Below are positions 55,906 to 64,000 of a stretch of 64,000 nt of DNA, piece by piece. Positions within the stretch are counted from its first letter, which is position 1. Every line of letters begins with the position of its first letter. The notes below the pieces were generated by a model. That model saw nothing but the letters and a program-made list of their open reading frames with translations, was not told the origin of the DNA and did no database searches. The DNA is taken from assembly GCA_973895155.1 (NCBI GenBank), contig OZ316892.1, forward strand, positions 11,222,001 through 11,286,000, written 5' to 3'. This DNA is from Marsupella aquatica (taxonomy: Eukaryota > Marchantiophyta). The position numbers and the translations under genes are program-made.

Positions 55906-58900
55906 TTCCCAGCCCTGACCATTGCTCCACAGTTTACTCAGTCATGAGTTCGGTATTTGGCAGCATGCCTGTTACTCTGCACACAGTAGGGCATCCATCA
56001 ACGCTCTACTATTGTAATTCTAACTTGTGTCTTTTGTGCATAATCTTCTCAGTGGTAATCTGTGGACCCATGGGTCAATCTCATGTGGCAATCTCATCTT
56101 ATTGCATTTGGTTACGATTGACTTCGCTTGACTCTCCTTTTCAGCAGAGGGATACGAAGTATTTTTTTCTGCTGGATCTAGTTGTTAACTGAAAATCTCA
56201 CGGCTTCTTGTTTCTACGCATTATTCATTATGTGAGTTGGCACATTTTGGTTGGCTGTGCAACTTATCAAGCAGGAATTACCTGAGATTGAAGTAGTTGT
56301 TGAAGCAGGCTGTACCTACACTCTTACGCTGTCGCCAGCTCTAATAAGCTCCGGTTGGAAGTGGAGACTTTGACATCTTGTCTGTTCAATCGGTAAACCC
56401 GAGGGTTTGGGGTTTCAGGCCTAAAGTTGAGATCCGTTTGTGGTAACTTGTTTCCACATGTATGTCATTCTCCTTGCAGGTGCACGATGTTGTGACACTT
56501 CTGGAATGATTACATTCTGATATTTTTAAGAGATTTGTGTATGGAATTATGACAGGGTTCTGTCTGCGCTGATATGTCTAAGCAAGTATTAGAAAACCCA
56601 GGCGGCAAGGATGACTCAGACATTTGGTAAGAGATCAAACTCTTTAACCCTCCTTTGTCATAGACATCCTTGGGTTGAATCGTTTTCTGTGGACATCGGG
56701 TCTGATTTTACTGGCGGTTGCAATTGAGCTTACAGTCTCTTAAGCGTTTCAAGGTTAGATTATTATAATATAAGATTTCTAGGAGTTGAGATTGAAAGAT
56801 ATCTTCACGAATCGTATTAACTCATCGGATCAGGTTGAGCAATTTTGAGTTATTGGGTTCCGAATGTGATATTTGGACGAGTTCAGACTGTTTCTGTTAA
56901 GTGGCCGTTAATTTTCCCGAGTTGAGCATAGAGGGGCAGTAGATGTTATTCTCAATTGTTTCATAAAACTTCGGGACCAGAAAAATGACAGCAGTAATGA
57001 AGTGCCAATAGGTACCATACCTTGATCCTGGGTCCTAACTCTCACTGCTTAGTGTAACAATCACTAGATTTATTAAGAAAAGCAGTGTCGTAAGCATCGC
57101 ATCCCTGTCAAGGCCGTTTGAATGCCCCTGGTCTTCCGACTGCCGTGAACCATAGGTTGAGGTTGGAGCGTTAATGAGTTTTTCAGTCTGACCATAGTCT
57201 TTTGCAAAGGACTGAAGGACTGGGCTCTACACCAACTTGATTACCGCTGTCATCGACGGGACGAATAAGGACGAATAAGTGTTAAATCTCAACGGTTAAG
57301 ATCCCTTTTCCAATATGTATGTTTCGAACTGAAATGAACGTCGATCCCGCTTTACTGCTCCAAATTGGCTTTTATGTGGCTTCGCAATGCAATTCGGTAT
57401 ACGAAAAGTTCGTAACCAGCGGAAATGTGGTATTACTTGCAAATGTAGTATTACTTGCAGTGCAGGGTGGACAATTATGGGAGTGATCATACTATTGATG
57501 TAACCTTCATGCCAGCGAGCCTCTTTGGACTTCCTGGGGTTTTTCCTTGTTTCTCCCTTTTGTTCTTCTCTGTCTTGTTGGGCACATTTTGTTCTTTGGC
57601 AGTGTGATATATAACAAAATTTCTTAAGACAGCCAAGCTGGTTCAAGAACAGAATAAGGGAAGAGAAGTCAAAAAGAAAAAGGATTAAAGGACAAGTCGA
57701 TGACAAGTTACTAGAGAAAATACAGAAAGGGTTTGAAAACCCAAGAACTCCGAAAAAAGGCTTTGTGGCATACCTTTCAACACCCACAATAGGTTACCAC
57801 GGTTAGGTAATCTCATCGTTGCAAGTTTTGCACATGAGAATCACAAAGTTCGTCTTAGCAGTGAGGCATAGGGTACAGTGATCAATTCCTCTGCAAAAAG
57901 GTGTACCGACTGGTATCTGGTGTTGTATTCTGGTACTTTATAAACATGTGCTTGCGTGATGCCATCCTAAGTTTTGTATACTTGACCCCACCAACCTCAA
58001 GTACCATGTGGATAGGCATTTTGGAGTTCCCTTCTATTACCACTTGTAGGAATCTCTTGGTGGCTACGTTTGTGTCACTGGTATTTGTAATCTCATTGGG
58101 TCTCCTTCCTTCTTCCCAATCCCAAGCTTAGTTGGTCCATTTATGCTTGACTTGGAGGTCCCTAGATGGAATGTAGAGTAATAGTGACCTTCGCTTGAAG
58201 CTTCAGGAGTCCCAAGACTCTGAAGGAACAATAAAAAATACTATTTTCTCATATTCCATTCAATAGAAGAACCCCACTCGAACCAGTTTTTCTCCTTTTC
58301 CGTCATTCACTCCTAATCAATCCATTCCATCCCATAATGATAAAACAGGATAGTTGAGTAACATCTTGGGAAGGTGTATCTGACTCAAATGGATAGGACT
58401 GAGAGGAGTGGTGGAATATGGGGAATATACCTTTGGGGGAAGTACAACAGGATCCAAGGTATCCGTGTACAGTACATCTATGGGAGAAAAAATAAAATAT
58501 TATCATTTTAAATAGTTTTTAAATATTTAATTGACAATATTGTCATGGAGTTTTTTGTTTTTATATAGATCACGAACCAGTGAAATTCTATATGAACCAG
58601 TGAACTTCGGTATGAAACATTGTGATATATTTTTAAACATAAATCAATTAAATTATGGCAATATTGTAAACTCAAATATCTTTAATGACAAGTTTTTTAT
58701 ATCTTTACAGACAATCTACTTAAAAGCTGTTATTTAACAGTGCAATTTTAAAATCTAAAAACTCCTCCACGAATCTTTACAAGAGCTGTCATATGAGCCA
58801 AAAATCACACCCTAAGATTGGCAAATTATATTGCTACATCCCCCAAAAAAAACAATTTGAATTGGATAGGGTCGAGCCCATCATAAAAATATATATTTAT

Positions 58901-59019
58901 TGCTGCAGGTTTTACAAAAATATTTGAAAAAAAAATTGGGTTTCTTTTTGCCTCCTAATTCATGCAAATAGGAGAACCCCACTCTGACCAAGAAGTTTAT
59001 TAGGTGGTCCCCACTTGAG
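55906..59019. other. 3' flank of EPL1 and intergenic DNA
   Basis: No gene recognised. The longest frame (57296-57787, - strand, 163 residues) has a hydrophobic start and a Lys/Arg middle but no family I know. 58480-58760 is very AT-rich. Confidence 0.45.
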
Positions 59020-59315
59020 AAAAACCAGCTTGGTGAGGCAAACTTTTGTGGTACTTGGTGGGTTGCTCGCAATTGCGTGCAAGGGTGGCAGAGTACTGAG
59101 GACTCTCCCCAAACTCTGCTGCAAAAAAACGAAGTGAGAGGACCCAGGAGCAAAAAACAAGTGAGGAAGTGGCAGCTCGCGTTGGGGCAGGCTTCTAATT
59201 TTGTCAGGAGGGACAGGAGTGGGCTTCCCAACACAATTCGGGCCTCTCCCTCTTCTGCCAGTCCTAACCACTGCCCACACTGCACAAGAAAGTGCTCCTC
59301 ACCAAGCTGGTTTTT
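59020..59315. repeat. inverted repeat with 19-bp perfect arms
   Basis: AAAAACCAGCTTGGTGAGG at 59020-59038 has its exact reverse complement at 59297-59315, separated by about 258 bp. The arms could be ends of a foldback element or MITE, but I find no target duplication outside them, and AAGCTTGGTGGG-like words continue beyond the right arm. Non-coding. Confidence 0.65.
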
Positions 59316-59562
59316 GTCACTCCCACCAAGCTCATTTCTCCATACTCTAAACCCAGTTCCATGATGGCAGACAGCTTTGCTAAGCTCTCAGTAAAAACAT
59401 CAGGGGGCAGCAGCATTTCGTGTGGCAAACTTGGAGACTCCTCATTGGACTGACTATTAGTGGGACAGGAAGAAAACAAATTATTGAAAAGATATATACA
59501 GTTGTTCCTGAGTGATCATTGATCAAAATCAATATATAATACTCCAATTTGTCACTGAAAAG

Positions 59563-59809
59563 GTGGGTCGATTCTCTCGAGGAAAGCCCAGTGAGATCCT
59601 GGCAAATGTAATGTGAGCCTCAGGTGGAAAAGGGGCTGATGGGTTTCCATGGTATCAGAGGGCCACTTTTGGACCATGCTCGCCCGCCTGGGTTCAAACC
59701 TGGTTGGTATAATAATCTAAGATGACTTGGCCTACCTGCCTCCATGGCTGATTGATTTTTATTAGACAGTACTAAAACTAGTATACTATATAGGTGGGGC
59801 GTCTGAAAA
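59563..59809 (+). mobile_element. retroposon-like unit with tRNA-like boxes
   Basis: 247 bp flanked by a perfect 12-bp direct repeat, GTCACTGAAAAG (59551-59562 and 59810-59821). Inside, near 59652-59705, there is GGTATCAGAGGG followed about 40 bp later by GGGTTCAAACCTGG, which resemble pol III A and B boxes. The long perfect duplication suggests target-primed insertion, as for SINEs. The boxes start about 90 bp from the left end, farther in than usual, so this may be a composite. Confidence 0.55.
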
Positions 59810-59821
59810 GTCACTGAAAAG

Positions 59822-62800
59822 TAGAATAAGTGATGAACAAGTATGAGGTGTCGAAGCTGGAGCATTGGAGGAATCCCAGAGACTGGCGGAGAAATTTCCC
59901 AGCACCTCACTTGCCTTGCTCTGGAGTCCAATTCAGTGCCTTGTCACAGTCTCGTTTAGTTATATAATTAGGTCCACCCACCCAAAACTAGAAAAGCTAT
60001 ACATAACAGATTCCCTCTCGCTTTTGTTTCTAGAACGCTATCCAAAAGTGGATTAGAGCCACTTAAACAAGAAAGCAAAAAAGGTCAAGACCCTACCGTA
60101 TTTTCTCCCATGCCCAGATCAAACCACGAAGTTTTTTTCTTTCCTTATTTTTGCCTCCAAACCAAATATTTCAGACCATTTCAGACCAAAACAATGGGGG
60201 AAACAAAATGTACCAAAGATTTCGTTATGGGCATCCACCCTTCACACCAAGAAGGTTGGATTCAGGTTCATACGGCCATTGGACAACGTCTTTGGTTTTT
60301 CCCAAAGAAAGCCAACCTTTCTTGACCGAGCAGGCTTCTTCCAAATGAAGGTTGACTCATATAGAACCCCAAATGCAACCACCATCAAGTCAAATTGACA
60401 TGACATGTCAAGACGAGGACGGCACGGGCCATTTGTGCTTGGCTAATTGGATTGCAAGATAACTTTGTTTCCAACGTCTTTCTCCCAAACGTTAGTACTT
60501 GTTTGAGAACTTTATGACTAGTCTCGTTTAATTGGGAATTTCTAATCGTAGAGTACATTGACCATAATGAATGAGTGATAGTTTTTGAGTGAAACAGATA
60601 ACTTTTTGAGTGAGACGGCCGCATGACTGGACCCGTGGGGAAAATGCCAAATTAATTGAGCCACTAAAATTATACACTAAGCCAAGAAGCCAAAACAAGA
60701 GTATGCGCTTATTGAGCCACTTAACTTTTACACCAAGCCAAGAAGCCTATGCGCAGACCATCCTGGGGGCTACCAGAAATTCAATATTATGACGAGCAAA
60801 GTGTACTTGTTTTGAAGAGTTCTTTTGGGTGTGTAACTTCTTAGCGACAAGTAAATCGAATGACCGTCCCACCTACAAATATACACCTTAAATGAATGCC
60901 AATAAGTGAATCCCTCTCCATACTGTCTAGTAAGATTTCCAGAGAGTCTAATTCGGTACTTACACTTGTTTCAGATATTTTTCAGATTTTATACTGATAC
61001 AGTAAGTTCCAAATTATCAATCACATATGGCCAAGCAAAAGCATTATTTCGAGGCTGATATACTGCTATATGGAGGAACACTTTTTTTAGTTGTCTTGTC
61101 TTATTCATGTTGCTTGTCATATATTTTTATATTATTTGAAATTTAGTAATTTCTTCTAACCCCCTTAATTTTTTAAATGCCTTAGTTTCAATCAGGTACT
61201 TTAGAGTAAATGTTGTCTTTTCAAGTCTCTACTTTGCTCTGCTCAATTGGTCCTTATGTCTGAGGAGAGACTCTCCACTAGGCTCAACAGGGCAACTAGA
61301 ACTCAACAGTGGGGATGTACTGTAGCTTATATCCCCATTGGTTGATAACTTTACAATACTTATAGTTTATACATCAATAAGTATCACCTGAATAAAGAGC
61401 CCCTAAAAATACAGCTCAAAATCAAAGGTTAAAAAGTTCACATGTTTCTCTTTCAAGGAATATTGTACCCACATTACAATAGTCTAAACACAGTGTACAA
61501 TAGTTAATGTAAGTGTCTTTTTCAAAGCGAGAAAGTACTCTACCTCTCGTTGAAAGAGAATCACTACAAGACAAATAAGCAAGCATGTTTGGGATGAGTA
61601 TGCTATATGGCCAAGCAAAAGCAAAAGGTCATCATGAGGATGAAGGTGGTTAACTGCATGTGGCATCAAGGGTTCAGGCTCTGACTGGATTTTAATTGCA
61701 ATGTTAGTTTGCTGGACCAAGCTGCTTTACATCTGTTCACCAAATATTGTTGGATTACTAGGAAAGAACACATTTGGTCTTTTGTGGTGGTCTCGAGTAC
61801 CTGACCAGGATTTAAACTGTCCAGCCCACAGCGACTGTTAATGCTTGAGAATGCTATCACATCCTATTGTAACAAGTCTGAAAGTGGAAGTCCCCACCTC
61901 TCTCTTTTCACAGGGTAAGGTTGCAAATGTCGTTCCTAGGAGAACCAAACCCTTGTCCAGAACTGTACTTCACTTTTGAATCATGCAGGTGGTCTTGAGA
62001 ACTGGTGTAACTCCCGTCTATGTAGTCAGCCTACAGTTGCTATGAAGAGTCCACAACCCCACGGAAAAGCCCCAAACTGATTTCCATTCCTCAAATTGTT
62101 TGTTTTGACCTTCAAACAATTTTACTATACAAATGCACCCAGATATGTTTTTTTGCCATTGATGAGAATAGAGGTCTGAAGAGCAGGCTGATTGGTAACC
62201 ACCTTTCTTGCTAAAACTGTCTACTGCCAGTTTGTATTTGGAAGCTGACCTCTAATATTTAGAGATATAGGTTACCGATGGGGAGGCCATGATCCCCAAT
62301 TTTTTTCTCCATCTGATTAATTCAGTTGGCCAAAAGGAGTACAGGTGGAGATGCCTTCAAGGTATCCATCTAGCAGTTTCCTTCTAGAAAGCCAGAAAAT
62401 AACCTCACAGTAATCCTCCCAACCACTCACACAGTTCATGTTGAGGCTTTCGGTTGCCTTCGGACTAATCCTCACCTATTTAGTTGTCATCCAAACCCCA
62501 GGCACTTCCCTTTTCTATTTTTTTCTGAAGCTAGACTCTGATTATTGATGTTACGAGTGATCCAATTAAAGTGGTTGTAATGGGTCTGTTGGCGGAACCT
62601 TGTTTTTCATATTTAAACTGCCTGGACGGTCTCTCACACATCAACCCATGTGAGTTGGGACCTGCGGCCAATGCATGGCTTTACCAAGCCTTTGTCCATG
62701 ACTCTCAGCGTGGTTTTTTAAGTGTGGGATGCCATTATCAGTAGGGACATGCCTTAAGGTGGCATTACAAAATGGAGGGAGCAATATTCCTGATGAGATT

Positions 62801-64000
62801 AAATCTGGACCACATATCAAATGAAAATGGCTGCTTCATTCAACGGTTGAGATGGTCCAACCAATTCCAGACTGTGGTTCTTCCATTCAGGAGATTTGCA
62901 TTTATTGAACTTCATTTCAAAAGATTTATGGTTTGGTGTCTATCATTAGAACAAGACCGGGCCCTTCGGTTTGCTTTGGTGAAAAAAATCACAAGTGCCA
63001 CCTAGTGGGATAAGTTTTAAAACTTGATTGTTTTTGCTAGTATGGCTATGTCACCTTCTGTGAAAGAGAATATGTCAAGAATATTTCTTATCTAATTTTC
63101 CTAGACTAGTATCTGATCTGTAGATCTCCCTAGATTTACGGATAACCATCAAATTCTGGTTACTGGGGTAAGTGGCTACGAGGTAAATGGGTAACGGAAG
63201 ACAAAGAGCCTGTAAAAATTTCCCAAAAGTAGGAAGACTTTTCAGTGAGGTGGAGTTTAGCTTAAGTTTGCCAGTAATAAAAACACTCCACGGACCCCAT
63301 GTCTAGTGGAGCCACCCTTTTATCATCCCAATGTGTTTTACTTTTGGGGCTGATCATCGAGAAACTGAAATTATTTGCCTGGGCCCATTTGATTGAATCC
63401 ATAGAGCATAAAATGCTGGTCCCCACTATTAGGTGTTTCCCTATGGTAGGACAGACATGAGGACGTCTTTGCGTGGCTTTTAGCCTAATGTGGCCATTAT
63501 TTTGAAGCAACCTAATGGATTTATTCCTGCTATTGATTGTACATAGTCATCCAGCTGCATAGAATCTTTGGCGTTTGGAGGACGTTTCATTGTAAGACAA
63601 TGATTTCCAACTATCCAAAAGTTGTTATAATGGCAGATTTTCACTTTTGTAACGTGTTCTTGGGCTTCTGACACGTGGCGCATGATAGCCACCAAACCAT
63701 ATGTTTTTGGTTGTTCCATCTGAGGGTTCATGGTGATTATTTGGAGTGTGGACTCAGCCTTATTTTATGGGTCAAAACAGAACCCTTCCAGTTTACCTAG
63801 TTTTCCTTTTGGTGAAAAGAACCTTCCAGTCTACCTTTCAACAAATTCTGTTACCTTACTTTTTGCTCCTGCAGTTGGCCTGAATACTCGAATGCATCTT
63901 TTCATAAATTCTTGTCAGTTGTCTTTAAAAGTTCAGTTCAAGTCACCCCACAGCAGAAAACTGTTCAATTATCCTTTTTTAATGAGGGGAAACTCAATTG
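59822..64000. other. intergenic, no gene recognised
   Basis: AT-rich with short frames only. GCCAAGCAAAAGCA occurs twice (61032 and 61612), pointing to old repeats. Nothing resembles a known protein, RNA gene or complete element. The right edge of the window may lie inside a larger repeat. Confidence 0.45.
60655..60770 (+). repeat. 56-bp direct duplication
   Basis: ATTGAGCCACT at 60655 and 60711 begins two copies that share GCCAAGAAGCC at the same offset, with several differences. Non-coding. Confidence 0.75.

Noticed and set aside
57296-57787. 163-residue frame on the - strand downstream of EPL1
   Set aside because: No recognisable domain, low-complexity hydrophobic and basic stretches, and no splice context. 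Likely chance.

Overview
This is nuclear DNA from a land plant. Five spliced or single-exon plant-type genes can be read with plant intron borders (GT..AG, introns of roughly 100-900 bp). They are embedded in degenerate repeats and LTR retrotransposons primed by initiator tRNA-Met. Which plant lineage it is cannot be settled from the sequence; gene structure and the gene-poor, repeat-rich context would suit a seedless plant, but that is a guess.

Layout. 1-700: a Copia reverse-transcriptase remnant, a degenerate repeat and a 230-bp Helitron-like element. 1144-3487 (+): deoxyhypusine hydroxylase (DOHH), seven exons. 3.5-6.4 kb: intergenic, with a 62-bp tandem duplication and a GGAAA array. 6472-12351 (+): granule-bound starch synthase, thirteen exons. 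12.4-16.1 kb: no gene recognised. 16105-17151 (+): an NXD1 homologue in one open exon. 17.2-22.6 kb: microsatellites and degenerate and tandem repeats. 27592-22670 (-): a DCAF4-type WD40 protein, thirteen modelled exons including one of 14 nt. 27.9-31.3 kb: repeats. 31.3-47.5 kb: a nested retrotransposon complex. 47.6-48.7 kb: the second copy of the repeat that hosts the complex. 50973-55905 (+): an Enhancer-of-Polycomb-like protein (EPL1), twelve exons. 55.9-64 kb: no gene recognised, but a 247-bp unit with a 12-bp target duplication and other small repeats.

The nested complex is the most informative part. A + strand Copia element (31313-47535, identical-length 344-bp LTRs, target duplication GTGAC) carries two insertions: a 1189-bp TG..CA unit (35917-37105, duplication TGAGT) and a - strand Copia element (37752-45914, 294-bp LTRs, duplication ATTTC). 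The second Copia carries its own 1868-bp TG..CA unit (39736-41603, duplication TCAAC/TCAAT). Removing the insertions leaves both polyprotein frames unshifted; they are broken only by stop codons that single C-to-T or G-to-A transitions can explain. The target was itself one copy of a tandemly duplicated repeat of about 0.5 kb. The two copies hold different insertions: a SINE plus the Copia in one, and a solo LTR of the same Copia family plus a Helitron-like element in the other. This gives a natural empty site for each.

The five host genes act in unrelated housekeeping roles (eIF5A hypusination, amylose synthesis, neoxanthin formation, CUL4 ubiquitin ligase targeting, NuA4-type chromatin acetylation). 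I see no functional cluster and no convincing undescribed gene system; the novelty here is in the mobile elements and gene structures.
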